NCBI GenBank assembly: GCA_964371945.1
Contig: CAYJPA010000011.1
Coordinates: 1 to 64,000 of the forward strand
From: CAYJPA01 sp964371945
Lineage (GTDB): Bacteria > Chloroflexota > Chloroflexia > Thermomicrobiales > UBA6265
Direction: 5' to 3'
Length of the DNA stretch: 64,000 bases
Position 1 is the stretch's first letter. Every line of letters begins with the position of its first letter. The translations under genes and the position numbers were made by a program. Positions 1-9,068 of the stretch are shown piece after piece. The notes beneath the pieces are model-generated. The model was given only the letters and a program-made list of their open reading frames with translations. It was not told where the DNA came from and did not search any database.

Positions 1-170
1 TACGCCGGCAAATGACCCAGAAACCCACTTACCCTCAATTAGTTGGTACAGATGGCCTCTGTGACCCTTCCCTACGTGCGCGATCACCGGCACTCCATTT
101 CCGCTCCGCTCGCTGCGGCGATACGGCGCACTTCGAGAAATCCGCGCGACCCCACCGCGCGAAGACCAGA

Positions 171-800
171 TCAGACTGCCAGCTTGAACGGGGGATACTC
201 GTCGGTGATCATCAGGAATGCATACCCCACCACCCGGTTATTCCACCGCAGAACGCCCTCAACGAACTCGAAGAAGGACTTCGGATAGGTCCCCGTGAAG
301 AGAATCGCAAACCAGGCCAAGATCACGATCCCGATCGCCGCCAGATCGATGAAAAAGAGCACCACGTAATGGGGAATCGCAAGGAACCACTTCACCAGCG
401 GCATCCACCGGTTGAGATCCTGCGTGACATTCGGATAGGAATAGTTCAGATGAACCGACTGTTCCTCGTCGGTGGAGGGATACCGGTCGTCCATCAACGC
501 AAGATACACGCAGACCCGGTTCGAAAACCGCTGGATCTCCAGATTCCAATCGAACCACCACCGCGGGTACTTCTGCCGGAAGATGATCATGAGTGCCGGC
601 CCCAGGACAAGCAATCCGCCCGCGCCCGCGGCACTCGTCGAGCCGTTGTCCGACGACCACTGCCACGACGTCCCGCCTACCGTGCCGATCAGGATAACGA
701 TCGGGATGGCGAAGAAGATCCGAAGGGCCGAACTGACCCGATCGAGCGGTCGATCGGGATAGTCGACCGAAAAAGTCACTGGATAGCTGCCGGGTTGCAT
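171..800 (-). CDS. DUF4389 family membrane protein
   Basis: A 209-residue integral membrane protein with hydrophobic segments at about residues 24-44, 58-75 and 140-168. Conserved aromatic patches follow the membrane parts (KYPRWWFDW near 90, the tail ending DEYPPFKLAV). This pattern, with paired 'YP' motifs, is what I recall of DUF4389 proteins, whose function is unknown. The ATG is preceded by GGGAAGGAACAG, a reasonable ribosome binding site. It lies downstream of the broken flavodoxin on the same strand with a 117-base gap. Role not known. Confidence 0.75.
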   Translation of the reverse strand: MQPGSYPVTFSVDYPDRPLDRVSSALRIFFAIPIVILIGTVGGTSWQWSSDNGSTSAAGAGGLLVLGPALMIIFRQKYPRWWFDWNLEIQRFSNRVCVYLALMDDRYPSTDEEQSVHLNYSYPNVTQDLNRWMPLVKWFLAIPHYVVLFFIDLAAIGIVILAWFAILFTGTYPKSFFEFVEGVLRWNNRVVGYAFLMITDEYPPFKLAV

Positions 801-917
801 GATCTGTTCCTTCCCTACCTGTCGGCTCGTGCGATCGCGGGTTGGCGCGAAGAGAAATCAGTCCAGTCGAACCAACGCTAGTTGACCTCGATAATATCAC
901 CTTGTTTTCAATTTCGC

Positions 918-1383
918 TCAGGCAACTTGAGACATGTCGCTTGCCAACTGTCTGGCCCATGCCGTCGCCCGGACGATCTCTCCTTCCAGAAGCGGCCCCT
1001 CCTTGCCACCAACGAAGAAGCTCTCCGGCTCGACCACCAGTTGCGCGCCCTTCTTGCCCAACTGGCTGGCGATTCCTCGCGCGGCCGATCCGCTCAACAG
1101 CACCGGCCAGTCCAGCCGGGTGTCAAAATGCCGCGACTGACAGTGTCTCCACCGCGACCGCGGGCGGCGATTCGAGAAAGCTCTTCAGCTCATGGCCCAT
1201 CCCGTGCGCCCTCGTCGGCCCGCCGACGACAAGGAGCTCGGTATCCGGCAGGAGCGCGGGGTCATCTTCAATCGAGCGAATCTCGGTGCGGCCGGCATTT
1301 TGAAGCTCGGCGCCGATCGCGCGCGCAATCCGCTCGGTGTTTCCAAACATTGAGTCAAAGACGACCAGGGTGTTCATCTGCAC
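918..1383 (-). pseudogene. Flavodoxin, split by a single-base frameshift
   Basis: The first 85 residues hold the FMN phosphate-binding start (VVFDSMFGNTERIA) and the GGPTRAHGM loop of a flavodoxin. The frame then ends at a TGA at 1123-1125. The rest of the fold (LLSGSAARGIASQLGKKGA to about residue 155) continues in another frame from about 1120 down to 918. Removing one T from the run of four T's on the coding strand just before the TGA restores a continuous AFDTRLDWP junction and a normal 150-160-residue flavodoxin. Translation most likely starts at the ATG at 1377, six bases after GGAGGT, rather than the GTG at 1383. It is either a recent pseudogene or a homopolymer sequencing error; the sequence alone cannot decide. 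Confidence 0.8.
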
Positions 1384-1980
1384 ACCTCCAAAACCGCAAA
1401 ATCCTGATGCGTGGCGCCGGCTTCAGGGCGTGCCCCGATGCCTTCGGCGTGCCTCCGCCGGACACACCCTAGCCCTTCAATCGTTCACTGGGCATCGCCG
1501 TTGCGATCGATCTCGTTACAGTCTCGTCACATCGGCCGCGGACGACGGGCGCCGGCATGCCCAACGTCTTGCGCGGTCGAAAAGCCCACATGTCGCGTTT
1601 CTTTTTGGAAATGAGGCCGACCGCTCGGGGCTGGCGAGCGGCCGTTATGGGGAAGGGAAGGGGTGAATCGCTACCAATCGGCCGGCGCCGACGTGCATGG
1701 CTGTGTCACGGGCCTCCGGGCAATTGTGGCGAGAGGTAAAACGGTTCCTCCATATACTCGTTCACCTGGCAATTCGCCTGCATCGCAAGATTGGATCGAT
1801 CTGTCTCAACATTGCATCAACCGCGGGTTGCTGCGAGTCCGCCAAAGCCGCTGACCCGAGGTCAGGGCAGCACGCGGAACGGATCGCCTTTCACATCGCG
1901 TGACGCGCATGTCAGGCGTCCTTCGCACCGCTTCGACTCGCAATTCTTGGCAACGTTACCGTGCGCTGGTCTCCCGAGTT
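1384..1980. other. Long intergenic stretch without recognisable gene
   Basis: About 600 bases upstream of the flavodoxin. Open frames on both strands lack recognisable protein character. I see no tRNA, obvious repeat or strong promoter apart from the flavodoxin ribosome binding site at 1384-1389. Confidence 0.5.
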
Positions 1981-4065
1981 TCACTCGAGTTGATCCCGTT
2001 CGAAGCCAACCGCATTACTCACAAGCTGCTGCGCTTCGGCAAGAACAGCCGTTTCGTCAGCGCTGATGCCATTGCCGTCGATTTCCCACGTTCCGTCGAT
2101 CAACGACACGGAGAGTCGGCTCGTCTTCCCGCCTACGGTGATCAGGTCAGGATTGACCTCGTCGATCTGGGTCAACTGGAAGTAGCCGAGGGCATTCAGG
2201 TCGAGCAACAGCGACTGCAATTCGTCGCCGCTCAACTCCCCGGTCCGAGTCTCGGCATCCGCCGTTCGATCCTCCTCCGCAAGGGCCGGAGATGCTCCCG
2301 CCGGCGTGAAAACGACCTCGAACTCCCCGTCGGCCCTGATCGTGATCTCCAGGCTCGACTGGAATTCCGGCGAAACCGGACCATTGGAGATCACGCTGAA
2401 GATCAACGTTCCATCACCCGGCGGTACGTCGAGTGTCGGGTCCTCTTCGGCCAGTCCCGCGGCCAGGAAGACCGAAATCTGGGTTCGATTTGCGTTGGTT
2501 GGATCGGGCCGAAGATAGGCGATTCCAGTCAATCCGGAACCATTCAACTCGCGCAGTCCGACCACGATGGATCCATCGTTTCGTGGCGGTCCGCCGATTT
2601 CGCCGCAGGCAACGAACGGCTGCATTTGCGCGTGGCTTGCGTGCACGGTAATGGAGTGCTCGCCAGCGATAAGTTCCTGGAACGAAAGATTGATCACCAA
2701 GTACGATGCTTCAACCACCGTCGCAAAATCGGACCCGATGGACGGGCTCGTCGGAAGGGTGAGGTCGTTGAGACTGACAAGTGAAACGCCCCCTGCTTCC
2801 TCACACGTGTCGGCTCGAATCTCAATCGGGCGTCCCGCAATGGCTACCCGGGTCGGAGTCGCGGTCGGGGTCGGGGTTTTCGCCGGCGATGGGGTAATCG
2901 ACGGCGTCCTTGTCGGCTTCGGTGTCACGGTTGGTGACTCCAGATAGGTGAACGTCACCCTCGGCGATTCTCGGCCAGTCTCCTGGTCAATTGCGAACAC
3001 GGGTATCCTGTCCGTCGACTCACCCGTCAATTGATCTCTGTCAGGCACCTGGAATTGGCCCGAGATGCGGCCGTCATCGTCAGCAGTCGTTTCGTCAACG
3101 ATCAGGCCGTCCCCGGTCATGAGGACGACCACGTCTCCACCGGGGGAATAGCCGTCGCCCTCATACCTGACCGGCCGACCGTCCGATCCCTCGGTCGGTT
3201 CGATCGTGAACGTCAACGAAACCGGCGTCGATGTCGAGGTCACTGTTACCGTAGGCTCCTCGCCTGCCACGAGGTTGTACCACTCGCAAACGACGCCAAC
3301 ATCACCATCGACAACAGCGGCTTCGAGGTCGATTGCGAACGCGGCACGGCCATTCCCACGGTACTCGATCGGGATGTCTACCAGCGTATCTTGCCGCTTG
3401 CATCCGACAACATAATCGACGAAATCGCCCGTTGGTACGCTCTCGGCAACCGTGATCTCGCCTGCTGCCGTGTAACCGGCAAACACGGCAATTCCGCTTT
3501 GGTTCGTGGTCGCTTCTGAGAATCGATCTCCCGGACCACTTGCGCTCAATTCGACATCGGGGCGTGGATTCGCATGGCATGCCTCGTAGTACTCACCGAT
3601 GGTGTCGCCTTCAAAACCTGGAAGGCACACGAATTCGTGGACCGCGATGAACGCGCCGTCGACCCGCTGGTTTTCGAAGGTAACGAAAGCCTCGCCGGTG
3701 GTGTCTGGAATGACAACGGAAACCGGATTGTCTCCGGTCACCTCCCAGGGGAGCTCGACCTTTTCACTCACCCAGTACGTCACCCCGGTTTGGAGATCGG
3801 GCCCGGTTGGGCCAAAGACCACCGTATACGTTTCATCGGTCGTGCACGATTCGCCGAGCATGTCGCTCCCGAGCTCGTCAGCACTGACGGTGAAGCAGAT
3901 CTCCACGACCTCGTTCGGTTCTTGCCCTGGCGCCCAGGTCTTCGTGACCGTGACGGTTCCTTGTTCCACGGCGCTGACGCTCGATCGCGAAAACCCGGGG
4001 GGAAGAAGCAGGAAGGTGAGCATCCCGATCAACGTGAGAGCGCGCGCGACAGTGTTCGGTTTCAT
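1981..4065 (-). CDS. Large secreted protein with Thr/Pro-rich linker
   Basis: A 694-residue predicted extracellular protein. The start is the ATG at 4065, preceded by AGGAGG at correct spacing. It opens with a Sec signal (MKPNTVARALTLIGMLTFLLL, cleaved near SVSA). Residues about 35-270 contain repeated beta-rich modules starting VTVTKTWAPGQEPNE, similar in style to SpaA/prealbumin-like surface domains. A second beta module (FTIEPTEGSDGRP) leads into a Thr/Pro-rich spacer with many 'TPTPT' units near residue 400. A C-terminal half of about 280 residues has no family I recognise. No LPXTG sorting signal or anchoring helix is visible, so it is probably released or loosely wall-attached. Function unknown. 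Confidence 0.7.
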   Translation of the reverse strand: MKPNTVARALTLIGMLTFLLLPPGFSRSSVSAVEQGTVTVTKTWAPGQEPNEVVEICFTVSADELGSDMLGESCTTDETYTVVFGPTGPDLQTGVTYWVSEKVELPWEVTGDNPVSVVIPDTTGEAFVTFENQRVDGAFIAVHEFVCLPGFEGDTIGEYYEACHANPRPDVELSASGPGDRFSEATTNQSGIAVFAGYTAAGEITVAESVPTGDFVDYVVGCKRQDTLVDIPIEYRGNGRAAFAIDLEAAVVDGDVGVVCEWYNLVAGEEPTVTVTSTSTPVSLTFTIEPTEGSDGRPVRYEGDGYSPGGDVVVLMTGDGLIVDETTADDDGRISGQFQVPDRDQLTGESTDRIPVFAIDQETGRESPRVTFTYLESPTVTPKPTRTPSITPSPAKTPTPTATPTRVAIAGRPIEIRADTCEEAGGVSLVSLNDLTLPTSPSIGSDFATVVEASYLVINLSFQELIAGEHSITVHASHAQMQPFVACGEIGGPPRNDGSIVVGLRELNGSGLTGIAYLRPDPTNANRTQISVFLAAGLAEEDPTLDVPPGDGTLIFSVISNGPVSPEFQSSLEITIRADGEFEVVFTPAGASPALAEEDRTADAETRTGELSGDELQSLLLDLNALGYFQLTQIDEVNPDLITVGGKTSRLSVSLIDGTWEIDGNGISADETAVLAEAQQLVSNAVGFERDQLE

Positions 4066-4091
4066 GATGGCCTCCTTCGTTGAGATGCCGC

Positions 4092-5048
4092 TTACGCGCG
4101 ATCGATTTCCGATGGATCCACTGGATTGCATTCTGCCGGCACCAGGAGGACCGGAACCTCAGCCAGACGAACCAGCTTTTCGGCGACACTTCCTAGCAGC
4201 CAGCGACGTACTCCACAGCGGTTGTGACTTGTCACGATCAACAAATCCCCGGGCTTGGCGAAGCCGAGGAGTGCTGGCCCGGCCGGACCAACAATCACTT
4301 CGCCGGTCGCCTCAACCCCTCCTGCCTGCAACTGCTGCAGCACAGAGGAGATCGAGCGTTCGGCTTCGGATCGGACGTTCGTTTCCATCTGCTCGACGAC
4401 GGCGTCGTTGAACGGAAGATCGTACGCCGCGCCGCCGGCGATCCGAGCCGGATCGATCGCGCGAACCACCCGAACCGGAAGACCCAGTCGCTGGCTGAGC
4501 GTCACCGTGAACGGTACAGCCCGGTCTGCCAGCTCCGAGCCATCGTGCGCCAGCACCAGTCGCTTCAATCGAGGAGTCGCTGTGACCGCGGAATCGAGAT
4601 TCGCGCGTACGATCATCACCGGTATTCTCGAGGTTCGAGCGACGCGATCGGCCACGCTACCGAAGCGCCAGCGATCGAGCGCGCCACGCCCATGACTCGC
4701 CATGACGATCATGTCTGCTTCAAAAGAATCGGCGGCTTTGAGCAACTCCTCGGCCGGATCTCCCGTCCTGACGGCAAAGGAGACGTTGGAGCCTGCCGTT
4801 TCGTAATTGGATGTAGTTTCGACCAGCGCTTGCAGGGCATCGGATTCTCGTCGCTCATGATCCTGATCCGTTACCGGTAAATAGCGACGCAGCACATCGT
4901 CGTAAAAGGGATCCGGCGGCGATGCGACACGAATCAGGCAAATCTCGCCGCTAGCCCCGGCCAGTGAAATCGCGAATGGAAGAGCTTGCTCCGCCACTTC
5001 GGAGCCGTCGAGTGGGACGACGAGTTTGAATGCTGTGGTGGTTTCCAT
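4092..5048 (-). CDS. Tandem universal stress protein (UspA x2)
   Basis: A 318-residue protein with two UspA domains (about 1-150 and 160-305). Each starts with a 'VVPLDGSEVAEQALPFA' or 'VLAHDGSELADRAVPFT' strand. The first domain keeps the nucleotide-binding GxxGx9GS pattern (SHGRGALDRWRFGS). In the second the first Gly is replaced (SHNRCGVRRWLLGS), so ATP binding there may be weakened. UspA proteins are cytoplasmic stress proteins that bind ATP or AMP. The ATG follows GAGGAG. It is about 41% identical-looking in layout to the tandem Usp at 9069, so the two are probably paralogues. Confidence 0.92.
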   Translation of the reverse strand: METTTAFKLVVPLDGSEVAEQALPFAISLAGASGEICLIRVASPPDPFYDDVLRRYLPVTDQDHERRESDALQALVETTSNYETAGSNVSFAVRTGDPAEELLKAADSFEADMIVMASHGRGALDRWRFGSVADRVARTSRIPVMIVRANLDSAVTATPRLKRLVLAHDGSELADRAVPFTVTLSQRLGLPVRVVRAIDPARIAGGAAYDLPFNDAVVEQMETNVRSEAERSISSVLQQLQAGGVEATGEVIVGPAGPALLGFAKPGDLLIVTSHNRCGVRRWLLGSVAEKLVRLAEVPVLLVPAECNPVDPSEIDRA

Positions 5049-5427
5049 TTTGGCGCTCCTCTAAGCGCATGAATGGCCGCGGCATGCGCCGGCATGTGCA
5101 CCTCAAGGTGCATCTCTAGCTCTACAGGAGTCAACGCCACAGCGGCGTTCGCGGCTACGCCGGAGTAGTGACAGCTTCGTTTCAATTTCGTTGTTCGATG
5201 ACCTTTTCAGCTGGAGTAGTTGAGCGGCGTCCGCGACCAATCATTGTTGCTTGCGCTGATCTCTCCCCGGCTGAAATGTGAATCGAAATGTTGCACGTTT
5301 GAGGCAACCGCCGCTTTTGCCACAGCACGCTTGTCGCGACGGTGGCGTGATGCTGGAGCGAGGCCAGACCGGTGAAGGTCTTCACGGAGCAAGGCAATGC
5401 ATCCTACCGGCTGAGAAGGACACGGTT
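5049..5427. other. Divergent intergenic region between usp and adhP
   Basis: A 379-base gap from which the Usp gene leaves to the left and the alcohol dehydrogenase to the right, so it must carry both promoters. A 6-bp hairpin (TGCACC-TCAA-GGTGCA, 5097-5112) lies in the presumed Usp leader. I could not assign a -35/-10 pair with confidence. Confidence 0.5.
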
Positions 5428-6447
5428 ATGAAAATGAAAGCGGCGATCGTCCGCGCATTTGGGCAACCTCTGGTGATCGACGATCGCGAGGCGCCTACGC
5501 CTCGCGAGGGTCAAGTGCTGATCAAGATCGCGGCCAGCGGCGTCTGTCACACGGATCTGCATGCCGCGGTTGGCGATTGGCCGGTGAAACCGAAGCTTCC
5601 GTTTATTCCCGGACATGAAGGGGCCGGAACTGTCGCCGCGGTTGGGAAAGGCGTGACGTCGCTCAAAGAGGGCGATCGTGTTGGCGTTCCGTGGCTGCAC
5701 AGCGCGTGCGGCGTGTGCGACTACTGCCTGACCGGTTGGGAAACGCTTTGCCCCAAACAACAGAACACCGGGTACTCCGTCGACGGCGGCTTCGCCGAAT
5801 ACTCGCTTGCGCCGGCCGCGTTCGCGGCGCGGCTTCCCGACTCGATTACCCTGGTCGATGCGGCGCCGATACTCTGCGCCGGCGTCACCACCTACAAAGC
5901 GCTCAAAGAGACCGAGGCGAAGCCAGGCGAATGGATCGCTATCTCGGGTCTTGGCGGGCTCGGCCATGTGGCGGTGCAATATGCGCGGGCGATGGGCATG
6001 CATGTGGTGGCAGTCGACATCGCTGACGACAAGTTGTGTCTCGCACGCGCGCTTGGCGCCGAGCTCGCGATCAACGCCCGCCGGGACGATCCAGTTGTCG
6101 AGATCCAGAAGCAGATCGGCGGAGCGCATGGCGTCGTGGTCACCACCGTTTCTCCGGCGGCGTTCGGCCAGGCACTCGGAATGCTTCGTCCCGGGGGCAC
6201 GTGCTCACTCGTTGGACTCCCTCCAGGCAATTTCCCGACCCCCATTTTCGATGTAGTTTTAAAGCGGTTGACCATCCGGGGCTCGATCGTTGGAACGCGA
6301 AAAGACCTGCAGGAAGCGATGCAATTTGCCGCCGACGGCAAGGTCAAGGCGACGATCGAACTGCAACCGCTCGATGCGATCAATGACGTCTTCGCGCGCT
6401 TGAAGGCGGGCGATGTCTACGGCAGGATCGTGCTGCAAATAGCCTGA
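5428..6447 (+). CDS. adhP: Zinc-dependent alcohol dehydrogenase, AdhP type
   Basis: A 339-residue medium-chain dehydrogenase that should interconvert primary alcohols and aldehydes with NAD. Catalytic-zinc ligands are Cys40 and His63-Glu64 (PGHEGAG). The structural zinc site is Cys94, Cys97, Cys100 and Cys108. The dinucleotide fold has GLGGLGHVAVQYA near 174, with Asp about 20 residues further on, favouring NAD over NADP. The frame is open further upstream, but the ATG at 5428 follows GAGAAGGA and gives the usual family length. It is followed 50 bases later by a second dehydrogenase on the same strand, probably co-transcribed. Confidence 0.92.
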   Translation: MKMKAAIVRAFGQPLVIDDREAPTPREGQVLIKIAASGVCHTDLHAAVGDWPVKPKLPFIPGHEGAGTVAAVGKGVTSLKEGDRVGVPWLHSACGVCDYCLTGWETLCPKQQNTGYSVDGGFAEYSLAPAAFAARLPDSITLVDAAPILCAGVTTYKALKETEAKPGEWIAISGLGGLGHVAVQYARAMGMHVVAVDIADDKLCLARALGAELAINARRDDPVVEIQKQIGGAHGVVVTTVSPAAFGQALGMLRPGGTCSLVGLPPGNFPTPIFDVVLKRLTIRGSIVGTRKDLQEAMQFAADGKVKATIELQPLDAINDVFARLKAGDVYGRIVLQIA

Positions 6448-6497
6448 CCGATCTCGCGGATTGTGCTGACATCGACGTTCCCAGCGGTGATTCAAAC

Positions 6498-7490
6498 ATG
6501 CGCGCAATGGTGCTCGAACGCATTGGAACGCCCCTCACGTGGCAAGAATTGCCCGATCCTGTACCAGGACCGGGCCAGATTCGTCTACGCGTTCATGCGT
6601 GCGCCGTCTGCCGAACGGACCTCCACATCGTCGACGGAGAGCTCCCAGGCTCGAAACGTCCGCTCGTGCCCGGTCACCAGATCGTCGGTATCGTGGATCG
6701 ACTCGGCGATGGCGTCGAAGGCATTTTTGCCGGCGACCGTGTCGGCGTTCCTTGGCTCGGCTGGACCTGTGGTGTCTGCCTGTACTGCATCAGCGGACGC
6801 GAGAACCTGTGCGATCGGGCGAAATTTACGGGCTACCACCTCGACGGCGGGTACGCCGAACTAACGGTTGCTGACGCCCGCTTCTGCTTTCCGTTTCCCG
6901 ACGGTTACGACGACGATCAAGCGGCGCCGCTGCTTTGTGCCGGACTGATCGGTTTCCGCGCGTACCGGATGACCGGAACCGCCAAGCGTCTCGGATTCTA
7001 CGGTTTCGGCGCCGCCGCCCACGTGTTGATTCAAGTCGCCCGGTACGAGAATCGTGAGGTCTACGCGTTCACTCGACCAAATGACCACGCCAGCCAGCAA
7101 TTCGCGCGTTCCTTAGGCGCCGTTTGGGCAGGCGGAACGGATGAGCGGCCGGCCGATCTGGACGCGGCCATCATCTTTGCTCCCACCGGCGAGCTCGTGC
7201 CGGCAGCATTGCGAGCCGTCGCGAAGGGCGGAACGGTCGTCTGCGCCGGCATTCACATGAGCGACATTCCCTCGTTTCCATACCACATTCTGTGGGGCGA
7301 ACGCTCAATTCGATCGGTCGCGAACCTCACCCGCCGCGATGGAGTGGAATTCCTCGCCCTTGCCCCACTCGTTCCCGTCCGCTCCGAAGTGACACGCTAT
7401 CGCTTGACCGCTGCCAACGAGGCGCTGGCCGACCTCCGGTCGGGACGTCTCCAGGGCGCCGCGGTTCTCATCCCGGAACAGTTTGTATAA
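6498..7490 (+). CDS. Zinc-binding alcohol dehydrogenase family protein (AdhA-like)
   Basis: A 330-residue medium-chain dehydrogenase/reductase. Catalytic-zinc Cys38 and His60 are present, but the usual Glu after His is Gln (GHQIVG). The structural zinc site is Cys91, Cys94, Cys97 and Cys105. The nucleotide-binding turn is shortened to GFGAAAHV near residue 170, as I recall for the 'adh family 2' branch, which often sits beside another ADH. No clear Shine-Dalgarno is seen. It probably forms a two-gene transcript with the preceding adhP-type gene. Substrate not predictable. Confidence 0.88.
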   Translation: MRAMVLERIGTPLTWQELPDPVPGPGQIRLRVHACAVCRTDLHIVDGELPGSKRPLVPGHQIVGIVDRLGDGVEGIFAGDRVGVPWLGWTCGVCLYCISGRENLCDRAKFTGYHLDGGYAELTVADARFCFPFPDGYDDDQAAPLLCAGLIGFRAYRMTGTAKRLGFYGFGAAAHVLIQVARYENREVYAFTRPNDHASQQFARSLGAVWAGGTDERPADLDAAIIFAPTGELVPAALRAVAKGGTVVCAGIHMSDIPSFPYHILWGERSIRSVANLTRRDGVEFLALAPLVPVRSEVTRYRLTAANEALADLRSGRLQGAAVLIPEQFV

Positions 7491-7567
7491 ATCGCGCGAC
7501 TATTGAGCAACGCCACAATGGCAACAGGACGCTCGCCCTCAGTCACCCTGTCGCAAGTCTTGAACGG

Positions 7568-8053
7568 CTAGTATCCCCGCCGCTTGAAATCCCACAGGCC
7601 ATGATCGACTTCGGGCAGGCCGGGCACGCCAAGGCGCCCGAGGATATGCAGTGCCTCGGTGCGGTGCTCAGCGTTGTGCAGGATGACGTGAAGAATCGCC
7701 CCTCCGAACGTCATCCGCTCGCCGAAGTGATCGCCAAAGGTATCCTCCAGTCGCTGCTCATCGCGCTTTCCGCGAGCGAAGTCCGCGAGGACATCGTGCG
7801 AGCGCCTGTGATCGTCGATCATCACGGCAACGGAACTGGCGTCTCGCGTGTACTCGATCGGCCGCTCGTTCATCGACGCGGTCCAGAAATCGACATTGAG
7901 GATCATGTGATCGAACGTCCTTCGCGGCGTACGGTGCCCGATATCGAGCTCCTGATCAAGCTGCGCATCGGTCAGGCCTTGGATCAGTTCCAGAAGTTGT
8001 GTCGTGGCCCAATCGTCATGTCCCAACAAGCGATCTGGCAAACTCAACCGCAA
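7568..8053 (-). CDS. DinB-like four-helix protein
   Basis: A 161-residue protein of the DinB/YfiT metal-binding superfamily. It begins with the characteristic LLGHDDWATTQLLELI helix and has histidines placed as in that family: His12, the FDHMILNV His near 49, and the HVILHNAEHRTEAL motif near 123-136. Members bind a divalent metal through three histidines and often act as thiol-dependent transferases or have unknown roles. It ends 78 bases from the stop of the convergent dehydrogenase. Specific role unknown. Confidence 0.82.
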   Translation of the reverse strand: MRLSLPDRLLGHDDWATTQLLELIQGLTDAQLDQELDIGHRTPRRTFDHMILNVDFWTASMNERPIEYTRDASSVAVMIDDHRRSHDVLADFARGKRDEQRLEDTFGDHFGERMTFGGAILHVILHNAEHRTEALHILGRLGVPGLPEVDHGLWDFKRRGY

Positions 8054-8101
8054 TCCTCCATTTCGAGCGGAAACCGGACAGGGAATCGTTATACGGCGTG
8101 C

Positions 8102-8794
8102 TTACTCGAGTCGAGCCTTCAGAAATGCCAGCGTGCGCTCCCAAACCAATTCCGCGGCGGCGGCGTTGTACACATCCGGCCGGCTGGGTTCGACGAACCA
8201 GTGGCCGGTGCCCGGATAAACGTGGAACGTTGCCTCTCGACCCGCATCGCGGATTCTGGACTCCAGTGCCCGCACCGACTCGAGCGGCTCGAATTCGTCG
8301 TTCTCCGCGAAGTGACCAAGATAAGCAGCCCGCGCCGTGCTGTATTCGCCATCGTCCGTTCCGTAGACGGTCACCACCGAGCTGACGTCGTCCGGCCGCA
8401 CCTGCGACAGATGCAACGCCCAATAGGCGCCCAGGGAGAAGCCGATGACACCGATCTGTGCGCTCGTCACAGCGGGTAATCCGCGGAGATGATCCGCCGC
8501 CGCCAGCACGACCGCCTTCGCCTCGCCCGGTGCGCGATCGTGCGCGGCGACCAATTCTTCAGCCTCCGCGACGGAATCGGTAGTCGCTCCATTGGCATAG
8601 AGATCCGGAGCCAGCGCCACGAAGCCTTCCGTTGCAAGCCGGTCGCACACGTCGGTGAAAACGGAGGTCAGTCCCCACCAGGCGTGCAGAACCAACACAC
8701 AGGCCCCAGTCCCGCTTTCCGGCACTGCCAGGTATGCGCGATTACCCGCCGGCCCGGCTTCGATCCACTCACCCACGCCAAACTCCATTCGCAA
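8102..8794 (-). CDS. Dienelactone hydrolase family protein
   Basis: A 230-residue alpha/beta hydrolase. The oxyanion-side motif HAWWGLT near residue 37 is typical of dienelactone hydrolases. The nucleophile elbow reads GFSLGAY with Ser120, where classical dienelactone hydrolase has Cys. The likely acid is Asp166 (AENDEFEP) and the base His198 (PGTGHWF). It is therefore a serine esterase of this family rather than a proven lactonase. It is transcribed in the same direction as the DinB-like gene, 48 bases upstream of it, so the two are probably an operon. Confidence 0.88.
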   Translation of the reverse strand: MRMEFGVGEWIEAGPAGNRAYLAVPESGTGACVLVLHAWWGLTSVFTDVCDRLATEGFVALAPDLYANGATTDSVAEAEELVAAHDRAPGEAKAVVLAAADHLRGLPAVTSAQIGVIGFSLGAYWALHLSQVRPDDVSSVVTVYGTDDGEYSTARAAYLGHFAENDEFEPLESVRALESRIRDAGREATFHVYPGTGHWFVEPSRPDVYNAAAAELVWERTLAFLKARLE

Positions 8795-9068
8795 TCCGAA
8801 CGTTCGTTCTTATTCAGCATAGAAGAGGCAATCTGCTTTAGCAAGAGGACATGACAAAACTGCCTCGCGGGTACAGTGGAGACTATCTTGAGAGAATGAT
8901 TCTTCGGGGAGCTCTTGCGCGCCGGAAATCGGATGTGAACCATCCGGATGATGCGAATCTGCAACATCGGGCGCCCTCGTTTGAGACTTCCCGCATAAAC
9001 CGCCGTCTACGCTCAGTGTGGGCAACGACGTTTTCACATCGATTAAGCAGCCCAAGGAGGACTTCGCT

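Noticed and set aside
1123..1125. Flavodoxin TGA as a second selenocysteine codon
   Set aside because: The downstream match continues in a different frame, so this is a frameshift and not a recoded UGA.
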